Assembly (NCBI GenBank): GCA_021396245.1
Contig: WNYE01000088.1
Location: 1 to 64,000 of the forward strand
Reading direction: 5' to 3'
DNA length: 64,000 bases
Source of the DNA: Sporothrix humicola
Taxonomy: Eukaryota > Ascomycota > Sordariomycetes > Ophiostomatales > Ophiostomataceae
Position 1 is the first letter of the stretch. Each line of letters opens with the position of its first letter. Shown piece by piece: positions 22,401-32,121 of this stretch. The position numbers and the translations under genes were made by a program. Below the pieces are notes generated by a model, which did no database searches, was not told where the DNA came from, and worked only from the letters and a program-made list of their open reading frames with translations.

Positions 22401-22956
22401 CGACCACGATCTGGGTAGTGCCACATTTGTGCCCGACGACTTTGGCGAGGCAAAGAAGCGGAAACGGCCTGCGCCTCCCAAAGTCAACGGCCCATCCTAC
22501 AAGCCGGGGGAGGTAGAGGAGGAGGGGGAAGAGGACGAGGAAACTGGCCTAGAGGGTGGCAAGAAGAACGGCAAAAAGAAGAAGCTGGACGACCCGTCGT
22601 ACCACCCCTCTCGCGCCGACCCGGCCGACGACGACGACGACGACCAGCTCCGGCAGTCGGCCGTCCCAGAGTACGACCGCGACCCAACCGACCCGGCCGG
22701 CAAGCGAGTCAGAGTAATTAGAGAGGCCCGCACCAGGGCGGCCAAGGCGCTTCAGTCAAAAAAGGCAAACGAAAAACCGGCTGTCGCGGTGACCATTGCT
22801 AATGCTGCTCTCAAGTCAAAGGCAAAGGCCACGGCAGCAAAGGGCAAGGGAAAACAAAAGGAGAAGGTGGTTAAGTTTAATTCGGCAACTCCCTCTGCAA
22901 ACAATACCCCGAGACGAGGGCGGTCGCGGAGTGGGACGCCGGCACTGGATGCGTGA
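19462..22956 (+). CDS. Large protein of unknown function with P-[ST]-Y-[KRH]-P repeats and a charged tail
   Basis: 1164 residues without introns; Met10 (19489) is an alternative start. No family was recognised. Residues 1 to about 850 look globular, with a single hydrophobic helix near 138-156 and many aromatic and Arg residues. The C-terminal 300 residues are low complexity: Ser/Arg clusters, Lys-rich blocks (KKRKAAARR, KKNGKKKK) that could be nuclear signals, and Glu/Asp runs. Four copies of [HDN][DG]P[ST]Y[KRH]P sit in this tail at 22213, 22357, 22486 and 22588. The charge pattern suggests a nuclear or chromatin-associated protein, but that is inference. The even codon use over 3.5 kb supports a real gene. 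Confidence 0.8.
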   Translation: MLWWPSFSKMIDETEPADVRFQCVFGRPVPPQSPSPRSRQLRPDIRSDDPDFISLVADFQRQLEVNNSPSAVDDLAVKAGFTQHERDALFVASREQRPMLYNMQQVNKKMHDERRDEQSPSGGGFHLPANTPANRTAIEAMALAMVYFGVWALLLPSKDEDGDGGGVDMDMDDDAPLSDDCTFLDSHPVDESNIKSDSAVSTVRPVARLLGGAEPTTENGGADKEKTPELFEPIHIWGFGSYAIRTTTTEFLFGRQGVVKFDLRDQSSFVDAVVRLMGATQNVSVSLMYRRGKDYKATAPDSGADTDKDKVSHTIHKIPHDSLKADPHFFDKIRHALLEYRKTNPSWDSPQGINLVPFVHLDDEDVPDRGQCMPETDEMFVLKVVRVGSPATGLPEHLDDTAYISARAVVSPRFRPRHAEREGVRKFMYEPCYRYGANQYGPWMQVVARVLTPGAGLALLEGKPGSLVAHSRLGLVFLESRMISPSAEPFVPFATHGGLGFLQQHFDMLMRALVLHDRQLDIEETEYAGGKIGAEHIIHSQYVHVSFDPLQDRSIGVYLPGLISGTKNNVRPGAGRVKEEDGGKNGEGAASTSFRAGLARCIDHVLEAGLSAEEKEQLIGVDVWPDGAFWNHETRPVPVTGLPCKPESLVTFDDQPDKSNAPSVVAIRPVYPSYLAHIELPKDSHGYTWNFTYDFRAVDASGSPIIPFDRDGPFDKFWDAVRAVMGTVYDEDPDYVEYHRNRIFLRNGRRAAKVREETLNHLRIHQRDGSNRPEFVVSRRTTQDEWLTICSQLVGPEIWVSRDRLADWYEKDTNWAVDPVAHGSRDWGFQPAYHNLVSAKVHEERYARDKAAKKREKEKGKTDVDVALPNKEPRLFWSILPPSGNNPRWSEPLTAPPQQPNPPQSKRSRSRSRTPSQHDPSYKPPSTKTKEESDTSSGEGSGSSGKAAKGGGKKRKAAARRSGAQDDPTYRPEKGEDDEADHDLGSATFVPDDFGEAKKRKRPAPPKVNGPSYKPGEVEEEGEEDEETGLEGGKKNGKKKKLDDPSYHPSRADPADDDDDDQLRQSAVPEYDRDPTDPAGKRVRVIREARTRAAKALQSKKANEKPAVAVTIANAALKSKAKATAAKGKGKQKEKVVKFNSATPSANNTPRRGRSRSGTPALDA

Positions 22957-24596
22957 GTTGGGCGGCAAGGACGGCGGTAGACGGCCAAAGTGCGGTGGTC
23001 GACGGCAGCAGACGGCCAAATTAGTGGAGAAACGGCCGAGAGGCGGCGCTCGGGCCGGAGCCGATAGCCGTTCAATTAGCGGTGGGCCGAGGCGAGAGTT
23101 GTGCTTGTGATTTTGGAACTTTTGTGTCAAATCTGTTTGCAATCTGTCTTTTGTCTTGTCTGTATTTTGTTTTTAACCCTTTCTTTCGCTCAAAGACGCT
23201 TGGTGTTTATGTAAACTGTTATTCATTCCAATGTTGCATTTACAGCCGTTCCTCGTGTTAGTGAGCCGTGTTAGTGGCAGTCGGCGATGTTAGTGACAGA
23301 TACAGTGTACTTAGGCACCAGTGTACATGCTGCCTTACAAATGTTGAGCATTATCCGTCGACAGGAATCATGAATATCATTGAAAGGGATCTTTTAAATC
23401 AGTCAGAGAGCAAATTTACGCAAACATGTCCTTTTTACCGTCCGACAGCCTTGTCGGTCAGCCGATTCCCGTCTCGTATTCTTGTTCCCCTTTTGTAGCT
23501 ATTTTGTTGCCGCCCAGACGCCGCTAATTTCCACCAATTCCGCGTTTTTACAGGCTACTTTTAGTCCTTTTTCCACAAGATACAGCACCAAGACCACACC
23601 AAGCAGCACCAAAACACCAAGACTAACGGCACAACACATATCGACGTCATGGGACCCGTCGGCCAGCGTCGGCCTTCAGTCTCCGTTGGAGGTGTGCGTG
23701 TCTGGTGTACAAATCAATTCACAGTAAATGTACTTGTGCGCGTCTCGCCAGCTCTCCCCAGAGTTTACTTTTAAGTAAAAATTACGTCTGCACACCATAT
23801 CGGGAAGGCGACAGGTGAACACTTGTCTCGATTGACGGCTCTTTCTTCTTTTGTCTTTTTTTCTTTGATTCCTGGGCGTCTGCACATCTGCGCCTTCCTT
23901 ATCGCGCCTCGCTTCACCGTTCATCTGGTCCTGCACCTGCTTCGCGTGACCACCTGAGCTCTTCTTGCATTTTTGCATCCTTGGTAAATCCACTTTCTCC
24001 TCATCCTATCGTCACCTTTTGTTGTTCCTGTCTTATTTGCTTTCCCCTTTCCATCACTTGGATGCTTCCCGGCACATGTATGGACAGGGCCAGCACAGAC
24101 GGGTACCGAGAGCCACCTCAGCTGCAATCTGCAAGGATGCGTTTCCCCATTCGCGTCGCCAATGAAAGCAGTACGTTGTTCTTCTGTCGGTGAACAAGGT
24201 GGCACGAGCACAAGCACAAACACAGGCATAGAAACGAAAACGCCGTCTGTCCGATAAGAATGTCTGAGATGTATGCACCGTACTCTATTTATTGGTTTCT
24301 TATTTGTGCCATTGTCGCCGGACTGTGAACGGCGTCACCCTTTCATCGCACCTTCCTTCCCAACGCCGAGCTCCCAAACGCCCCTGCCCTATCTCATCTA
24401 ATTCCACCTCATCCCTTGGCCGCCTTCCGCCTCACACTTCTCACCTCGAATCTAACGACGCGCCTTCCTTTCTTGGTCCTTCCAAAATCATATTTTCTTG
24501 AACGAGTCCATCCATCGTCATCTTCCCTCCTTTTCTTTTCCTTTGTTTCTCCCATCCACAACACATGCCCTCGCTGGACGAGCGCACATCGCAGCC
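22957..24596. other. Intergenic spacer, no gene seen
   Basis: 1.6 kb between two plus-strand genes. Short open frames on both strands lack recognisable content. The last 250 bases before the sulfite oxidase start are pyrimidine-rich, as is common just upstream of fungal transcription starts. Confidence 0.55.
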
Positions 24597-26894
24597 ATGG
24601 CAGCACCCACAACATCGACTGCAGTGCGAATAGCTGCGCGCCGGCTCCTTTCATCAACAACACGACCACAGTGCAGCAACACCAGCTGTATTCAAGCTGT
24701 TTCAATGCGACTTCAATCAACTATCTCAAATACAGCTTCATCTTCGCCAATCTCGTCAAAATCACCACTCTGTGCCTCACGACCACGGCTACGCCCTTTA
24801 ATACGCCCGACGCCCCTATTCACAGCCGCTTCTCCACTTCCTCCATTAATACAGAACCTCCGGCGATGTGCGACGAACTCAAACGACAACAAAAACAACA
24901 ACACAAATCACGACAGAAATCAGAGAAGTACACAACATGGCAGAGACAGCAAGTCACACCATGGTCCCAAACGCAACGACCCGGCCAAGTTTACCCTCTA
25001 CGCCGGTGCAAGCCTTGTGTCGGTCCTCTTTGCTCTCTCACAGCCGCTCTCCTACATCCACGTCGGCCACCATGATGGAGACGAAAAGCACGACGACGGT
25101 CCCAGCAAGATCAATACCGGTGACGAGCCACCGCCACCGCCATCATCTTCCACGGCAGGCGATGGCCGCGACCCTTCTCTCCCGCGGTTCCGTCTGGCCG
25201 ACGTCCGCAAACACGACGCCAACTCGGGCAGTCCCTGGGTCACGTCCGGCGACAAAGTCTACGACATTACCGACTGGGTCGCCGCACACCCGGGCGGCGA
25301 CGTGATCCTGAGAGCGGCAGGTCACTCCATCGATCCCTACTGGGCCATCTTCACGATCCACAAGGCGCCACACGTCCGCGAGATCCTGGACAGCTATCTG
25401 ATTGGCTTTGTCGATGTCCTGGACCTCGACAACACGGGCAAGCCCAAGATTGCCGCCGGCGAAGAGTTGGAAGACCCCTTCTCGGCCGACCCCAAACGCG
25501 ACGAGCGCCTCGTCGTCCTCACCCAGAAACCGTGCAATGCAGAGCCTGCGCCGCCCCAGCTGGCCCGCGACTTTGCCACGCCCAACGAGCTCTTTTACGT
25601 GCGCAACCACATGTGGGTGCCCGTCGTCGAAAAGGCCGAGGCCGCCAAGCACCAGCTGACGGTCGAGCTGCCGGACGGGGAGGTGCGGTCGTACACCCTG
25701 GATGAGTTGAGGTCGCGATTCCCTCGGCACACGGTGACGGCCGTCCTGCAGTGCTCGGGTAACCGGCGGAGCGACATGACGCGGGCGGTGGGCAAGACGA
25801 ACGGGCTGCAGTGGGGCGCGGGCGCGATCAGCAATGCCGTCTGGGAGGGAGTCTTGCTGAGGGATGTGCTGGCCGATGCGGGCTTGAAGGCGGCGAAACC
25901 AACAGCGAGAGGGGCCATTGAAGCCAGACGACCGAAGGGAGGAGACGATGACGAAGATGAGGCACCGCCCGACAGCCTGCACGTCCAGCTGACCGGCATG
26001 GAAGCGTATGCCGCCAGTATCCCTCTGCCGGCCGCTCTCGACCCTCGCGGTGAGGTCCTGCTGGCCTACGGCATGAACGGCCAGCCGCTGCCGCGCGACC
26101 ACGGCTACCCATTGAGGGCTGTAGTGCCTGGCTTTGTGGCCGCCCGCTCGGTCAAGTGGCTCTCCAAGATTGTCGTCTCCGACGAAGAGTCCCAGAGCCA
26201 GTGGCAGCGCCGCGACTACAAGCTGTTTGGGCCCAACGAGGGCGGCGCGCCCGACTGGGACAAGTACCCGGCCATCCAGGAAATGCCCATCACGAGCGCC
26301 ATTACCGGCCTGTGGGTAGGCAAGAACGCCATCGGCAAGGCAGTCAAGGAGGGACACTTCACGTCCCCTTCTACAGGCTCCCCTATGGGGAGCTCACGAG
26401 CCGTCCCTGGCGTCCGCGACTTGCCCACGTGGCAGGCCCAGTGGAAGGATGCCACCAAGTCGCTGCCAGGCACGCCCGTCACGGCCACTGGCTACGCCTA
26501 CTCTGGCGGCGGCCGCGAGATTGTGCGGGTGGACGTCAGTGTCGACGGCGGTCGCACGTGGGACCAGGCCACGCTCTTGGACCAGAAGAACCGTGAGTAC
26601 GACGACGAGACAGATAGGGCCCGGCGCAACATTGTGGCCCGCGGGCGACGCGACTTTGCGTGGAAGCGGTGGCGGTACGACGGCGTGCTGGTGGGCTCGG
26701 AACCGACGTCGGAAGTCGTCGTCAAGGCCATTGACAGCGCATACAACACGCAGCCCGAGCGGCACGACGGCATCTACAATGTGCGCGGCAACCTGGCGAC
26801 GGCGTGGCACCGCGTGACGATTGACCGGACGGCGGGCGCCAAGAAGGAGGCCACTCTCCATGGATGCGGTTTCGATAAAGAGTGCAAAAAGTAG
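24597..26894 (+). CDS. Sulfite oxidase (cytochrome b5 + molybdopterin domains), mitochondrial
   Basis: 765 residues. The ATG at 24597 is chosen over one 33 codons upstream because its context is strong (GCAGCCATGG) and it begins a mitochondrial presequence rich in Arg/Ser/Thr. A hydrophobic segment near residues 132-155 could anchor the protein or act as an intermembrane-space sorting signal. The cytochrome b5 domain (about 198-275) has HPGG with His231 and His255 as likely heme ligands. The molybdenum-cofactor domain contains LQCSGNRR with Cys386 as the expected Mo ligand, then AISNAVWEGV. The C-terminal third is the Mo-co dimerization domain. No FAD/NADH domain follows, which separates it from nitrate reductase. 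It oxidises sulfite to sulfate and passes electrons to cytochrome c. An AATAAA lies at 27026-27031. Confidence 0.92.
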   Translation: MAAPTTSTAVRIAARRLLSSTTRPQCSNTSCIQAVSMRLQSTISNTASSSPISSKSPLCASRPRLRPLIRPTPLFTAASPLPPLIQNLRRCATNSNDNKNNNTNHDRNQRSTQHGRDSKSHHGPKRNDPAKFTLYAGASLVSVLFALSQPLSYIHVGHHDGDEKHDDGPSKINTGDEPPPPPSSSTAGDGRDPSLPRFRLADVRKHDANSGSPWVTSGDKVYDITDWVAAHPGGDVILRAAGHSIDPYWAIFTIHKAPHVREILDSYLIGFVDVLDLDNTGKPKIAAGEELEDPFSADPKRDERLVVLTQKPCNAEPAPPQLARDFATPNELFYVRNHMWVPVVEKAEAAKHQLTVELPDGEVRSYTLDELRSRFPRHTVTAVLQCSGNRRSDMTRAVGKTNGLQWGAGAISNAVWEGVLLRDVLADAGLKAAKPTARGAIEARRPKGGDDDEDEAPPDSLHVQLTGMEAYAASIPLPAALDPRGEVLLAYGMNGQPLPRDHGYPLRAVVPGFVAARSVKWLSKIVVSDEESQSQWQRRDYKLFGPNEGGAPDWDKYPAIQEMPITSAITGLWVGKNAIGKAVKEGHFTSPSTGSPMGSSRAVPGVRDLPTWQAQWKDATKSLPGTPVTATGYAYSGGGREIVRVDVSVDGGRTWDQATLLDQKNREYDDETDRARRNIVARGRRDFAWKRWRYDGVLVGSEPTSEVVVKAIDSAYNTQPERHDGIYNVRGNLATAWHRVTIDRTAGAKKEATLHGCGFDKECKK

Positions 26895-27124
26895 AAACGA
26901 CGAAAAGAAAAGAAGATAGCGACGCAAGTCATTCACTAATAATAATAACAAAGTCTAATCAACCGAGCACGTTTATTGAAGTGTATTGTGTTGTGTTTAT
27001 TGTAGTAGTATACAGACAAAAAAAAAATAAAGATATGACCAAGAGTACAGACGTCTATCTATCTACTCACTACCTATGACCCTCCCCTCTCGCCCCGGTC
27101 GAGCCCCTCGTCGGTGACGATTAC

Positions 27125-30100
27125 CTATTCGTCGTCCTCCTCCGTCTCCGTAAAGTACTCAAAGTCGTCCGGCACGGCCGCCTCCTCGTCGCCCTCGCCG
27201 TCCTCGTCGACGGCCGTCAGGACACCCGCAGCAGCGGCGGCACCGCTCTCGCGGATAGCGGCGTGCGTCGCCTCGTCCAGGTCGTCCATATCTTCCAAAC
27301 CCAGGCCGGCCTCGGCGCCAAACATGCCGCTGAAGAGACGGGCGGCATTGCGCGCAGCCTGTGCGTCGCGACCACCAGCACCTGAACCGCCCGAAGCACC
27401 GCCTGAACCGCCTGCACCCAGATCACCAGCAACGGTGCCGGCACCCGTGCCGCGACCACCGCGGCCGAGCAGGTCCTGGATTGCACGCAGGTCGCCGGGG
27501 CTGCCGAGCGCCTGCGAGAGATCGCGCATCATGGCATTGCGGCCGGCGGCGCCACCGGCACCCCCTGCACCAGCACCGCCCGCACCAGCCACGGGCGCCT
27601 TTTCGATCGTGACCTTCTTGAGCTTCTCCTCAATCAGGTCCTTGGGGGCGGTGGGCTCCGTGTCGATCAAAAGAAGCGGGCCGCCGGTGGGCTTCTTGAC
27701 GGGCTTGTAGCGGCCGGCGGGGAAGCTGATGAACTTGAGCTGGCCCGGCAGGACGCGCGACATGTTGAGGATATCGTAGCCGACCTTTTCCTTTTCGGCC
27801 TTTTTCTTGGTGTCCTTCTTGTCGGCGTCGTCGTCCTTTTTGTCGGAGTCGGCGTCCTTCTTCTCATCCTTTTCGTCTTTCTTCTCGTCCTTGCCCTCCT
27901 TCTTCTCCTCATCCACGTCCATCTTGTCGTCGACGGCAGACTCGTTCTCGGCGGCGGCGGCCTTGGCGGCAGCTGCGGCGGCCTTCTCGGCGGCAAAGCC
28001 GGAAATGGCGGCGGCCACCTTGGCGCTGGGCGGTGCGGGCGGCTGCGTGTCAATGTCCATGCTCTCTCTACGAGCGGCGCGCTCCTTGCGCTGGGCACGG
28101 CGCTTGGCCTGGGCGGTCGTCGACAGGATGGCCGTGGCGATCAGGGCGGGGCCCTCCTCGGCCTTGACCTCCTGCTCGGGCGGGTAGTCAAACAAACTGG
28201 GGCGGGTGGCGGAGTGGAACTGGAAGCTGGGGATCTCGAGCTCGTGGTCGAGGCCGATGATGGACGTGGGGCTGAAGCTCAGCGACAGGAAGTGCGTGAA
28301 GGGGAACCAGTACCAGTATTGCGTGAAGACGGCCATGCCGACAATGCCAGCCATGTTCAAATTGCCCGTCTGCGTCTGCAGGCCAATCGTGCAGTTGCGG
28401 CCGCCGGCGTCAATGATGCCGAGGGCGAGGGCAGCACCAAACTTGGTCATGGCGTCCTCGTGGCGGTCGCCGACGACCTTCTTGAGGGTCTTGCGGATGG
28501 CGGCGACCTTGGGGTTCATGGCCTCGTTCTGCTGGACCATGATCATGGCCAGCGCAATCAGGGCGCCCTGGCGCACAAAGTCGGTGGGGTCCTTCATCAT
28601 GGGCTCGAGCAGGTCAATGGCCTCGTCCAGGCCCGTGCCGGCGCACGAGATACCCAAGGCCATGGCGGAGCCGTAGCGGACGTGCGGGTTATACGACTCT
28701 GACAGCAGCTCGACCATGCGCGGGACGCTGCCGGGCTTGCGGAACAGGATGAAGCCGACGCTCATGACGGCAATGCGGCGGACGTCGTCGCTGGTGTCGC
28801 TGACGGCGGTGTGCAGCAGCTTGCGGATAGCCTTGTTGCTGCCGGTGCCGCAGTAGGCGAGGGCGACGGTCAGGATACCGCCGTAGCGCAGCGTCGGGTC
28901 GGGGTCGTTGAGCAGCGCCTCGATCATGCTGTCGGCGCCCTCCTGGCGGCCGTACATGATGAGGGCCATGCCGAGGGCGCAGCCGCGGATGATCTTCTCG
29001 TGCGACGTGTCGTGGGCGTAGGCGAACATGGCCTGCAGGGCGGCGGCGTTGCCCGTGCCGAGCATGATCAGGCCCATGGCCAGACCGACGGCCTCGCCGT
29101 TGAGGGCCGAGTCGGTCTGCAGGACGTTCTTGAGCGACTCAAAGATGTCCTCGTCGCCCGTGGCCATGCCTGCGATACCCAGACCCAGGGCACCGCCGTG
29201 CTGGATGTACTCGTCCTCGGCGGCCGAGAAGACGTTCTTGAGGTAATCCAGAGCGTCGGCGCCGTGGTTGGCGTGGATCAGGCCGTAGGCGTACAGCGCA
29301 CCGCCCTGGCTGAAGGGGCTGCCCTGGGTCAGCTGGCCGATGCGGGGCATGTAGGGCTCGAGCAGCTTGCGGGCCTGGGTGATGTTGCCGCGGTGGATGA
29401 CGCCGAGGGCGGCGGTGGCGGTGAACTTGGACCAGTTGACGGCCTTGCCGAGCCACTCGAGGTTGTCGCGGAAGAACTTGTCGTGGGTGGTGCCGGCATT
29501 CATAAAGGCGTTGCAAAAGGTAACGGCGGTGTGGAAGATGGAGTTGCGGCCCTCGAGCGAGTCGCGCACGCGGTTCAGGATGGAAATGTCGGCGTGGTTG
29601 TTGCGGTAGAGGAACTCGACGTTGAGCTTGGTGGTCTTGGTACCGACGAGGATCTCGCGGATGTTGGCGTAGGCCTTGACCTGCTCCTCGTCGACGGTGG
29701 TCTCAGAGACAGGGGCGGTAGCCGTGCTCTTGTCGTCGTCCTTGAGGAGCGCGTCGGACTCGGTGGCGGCCTCGGCCTCCTCGTCCTCGTCGCCCTCCTT
29801 TTTGGCGCCTTCAGACTTCTTTTCGTCTGCAGTCTCCTCCTTGGGCGGCGGGGGCGGTGCCGGCAGGGCCTTGATGACCTTGCCCAGGAATTCTTGGGTG
29901 CCGTTGTCGTAGAGGTCGAAAGCGATCTGGTAGGCAATGACGAGTGACTCGCGCTCGTCCTCCTCGACCAGCTTGCGCAGCAGGCGCGAGGCCTCTTCGT
30001 CCGAGTTAAGGTAGACGACGCACTTGGCAATGGCAAAGTAGTCCGGGTTGGGGATGTCGCTCAGCAGGTCGAGGATGAGGCGCAGGATCTCTGTGCGGAA

Positions 30101-31017
30101 GCTGCGCTCCTGGACAATGTCCATGCAGATGCCGAGGACGTACTCCATGAGCTCGTCGGCGGGGGCGGTTTCTGTTGCGGAACCAGAGACGGCCTTGCCC
30201 TTGCCGCTGGCCGCCGCCTTGGCATCGTCGCTGGCGCGCTTGATCACACGCCGCAGCACCTCCAGGTTCTTGGCCTCGACGGCAATGCCGACCACCTGGC
30301 GGTAGCGGCCCTCCTTGAGGCAGTTGGCGAAAAGGTGCTCAATGACGTGCTCGAGCGCCTTCTTCGTGGCCTGGTCGGGCAGCGCAATGATCGAGCCAGA
30401 GCGCGGGGCGCCGTCCTTGGCCATGGCGGGCTCAAACGACGGGTCAAAGATGGTGTTGTCGACCGAGTCGCGGCTCAGCAGAGACTTGGAGGGCAGCGTC
30501 GACTGGCTAAAGGGGGTCGTGGGCGAGAGGAGCGTCGAGCTGTCGATGCCGCCGAGGGCCGTCTCGAGGGAAGGGAGGTCGGTCTTGGCCTGGAGGGCAG
30601 GGCGGTGGTCGGCGACGCAGCCGGCAATGTACTGGTCGATGCACTTGGAGATGATGGTCTGCTCGAACTCGCCGGGGCTGTCGAGTTTGAAGAGATCGCC
30701 GGCGGCCAGGGCAAAGGTCATGCTCTCGCTGTAGGCCTGGAGGTGGTAGTAGACCTTGGCGAGCACGAGCGCGGCGAGCTCGCGTTCGGGGAACTCTTCA
30801 TCTTCGTAAAGGGCCTCGCTGCAGTACGTTAGAGATGCAAATTAATGTCACAGAAAGCAGGGGGGGTCTGCACTCACATTTGGCTCACGGCGCCGGCGAC
30901 TTCGGTCCAGACGGTGTCGATGTCGTCGTTGAGGGTGTTGAGAGCAAAGACCTTGAGCTCGGGCTCCTCGTCGGCCAGGAAGCCCAGCACGCCGGTGGCA
31001 GTGATGAGGCCAGGCAT
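27125..31017 (-). CDS. RPN2: 26S proteasome regulatory subunit RPN2 (PSMD1)
   Basis: Two exons, 31017-30878 and 30818-27125, with a 59-nt intron (donor GTGAGT); 1277 residues. The spliced junction restores the conserved I-E-A-L-Y-[ED]-D segment, which supports the model. It is the large scaffold of the 19S regulatory particle base and holds RPN13 and the lid. The N-terminal helical-repeat arm is followed by a toroid of about nine proteasome/cyclosome repeats (roughly residues 545-855) with the typical G-x-A-L/M-x-L-G-I/L-x-x-x-G-x-G pattern. A Lys/Asp/Glu-rich insertion and two Gly/Ala-rich blocks make it longer than the yeast or human protein. The extreme C terminus (DFEYFTETEEDDE) resembles the acidic, aromatic RPN13-binding tail. 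Confidence 0.95.
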
Positions 31018-32121
31018 AGTGGCAGTGGGCGAGCTTCGGGATAGAACTGAGAGATGATCGTGATGTTGTGATGATGATGCGCAAAATGCGAAATGTGGCG
31101 AATCGAGGGGGACCAAAAGGATGGAAGGTCGAGTCGGAAGAACAGGATGCAGAAACAAAGGAAACCAAGTCAAAGACAAAACAAATGCACAATTGATGCC
31201 AGCAGCGACCACAGCAACTATAGTGACGTTGATGTCGATGTCGATGTCAATGGCGATGCGATGAAGGCAAAAGGTAGTTTGTAGGAGAAGGGTTGTGAGA
31301 GTCAGCGTTTTGGTGCGTGCCCACCAAACACAGAGAAACCAACAGAAGCAAGCAGCAACGCGCAGCTAGCTTCCACGTCAGGCACAGCTCTGCCTAGACG
31401 ACCAAGGCGACGCATTTTCGACGCAATGGACCCACAATTATTAGCGGCATGTAGTCACGTGTTTGCGTTCCAAAATTGGCCCTTGGTGCGACTGGCTCCT
31501 GGCTCCTGGCTCCACATGCAGGTACACAAAGGTCTCCACTTTTATTTATCGCATCTCGAAGCACCAAATGCGACCAAAGGAACAAGGTGGCAACACCGAC
31601 CAGCAAACATCTGGTCTACTTCGAGTTCTTGTGGGAAATCAGGCAGATAAATAGAATCAGAATAATTCTGATAAAATCAAAGTATATTTTAAAGTGCTCT
31701 CAAAGACATAGTTGATCAGATATGCACAGCTTCTCAGGTTGTTGGTTAGCACACCTGTTGCCACTGTCAGTTCGTGATGCTTCAAAACAACAAACTCTGG
31801 CCGTTAACAGGAGAAACCTCCAACTTTCCAAAGAAAGCCTGCTTTCTGTGGTAGAAGCTATTTTTCTTTGAATTTTCTTTGATTATTTCATGTGTCAAGT
31901 ATTTTCTACTAATTTTTGTGTAGGAATTGAATTTCATTAAATAAATAAAATCATTTGAGCTCGAATGGAAATAAGAAACAAAACACTTCTCAAGTTAATC
32001 TCGGACATCAGCATAAAACATTCTTATTCCTTCATTGATATCAATTTATTCATACACATCGTTAAGTAACCCAAGAATATAAACAGAATAAGCGACAAAA
32101 GTCAAAACATGCTTGCCAAAC
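31018..32121. other. Intergenic spacer: RPN2 promoter and AT-rich 3' flank of the APP1-type gene
   Basis: No gene seen. It holds a CACGTG (31456-31461), a sequence one base off the yeast proteasome element (GGTGGCAAC, 31586-31594), and a 17-base palindrome (31656-31672). Bases 31640-32100 are AT-rich but keep CpA and TpG, so they do not look RIP-mutated. Confidence 0.55.

Noticed and set aside
25143..26357. 404-codon minus frame opposite sulfite oxidase
   Set aside because: Antisense shadow; no domain, and the + strand carries heme- and molybdenum-binding motifs.
28811..29947. 378-codon + frame opposite RPN2
   Set aside because: Val/Gly/Ala-rich antisense shadow of the proteasome/cyclosome repeats.
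31586..31594. GGTGGCAAC, resembling the yeast proteasome element GGTGGCAAA upstream of RPN2
   Set aside because: One mismatch, about 570 bases from the start, and use of this element outside budding yeasts is not established; not strong enough for a finding.
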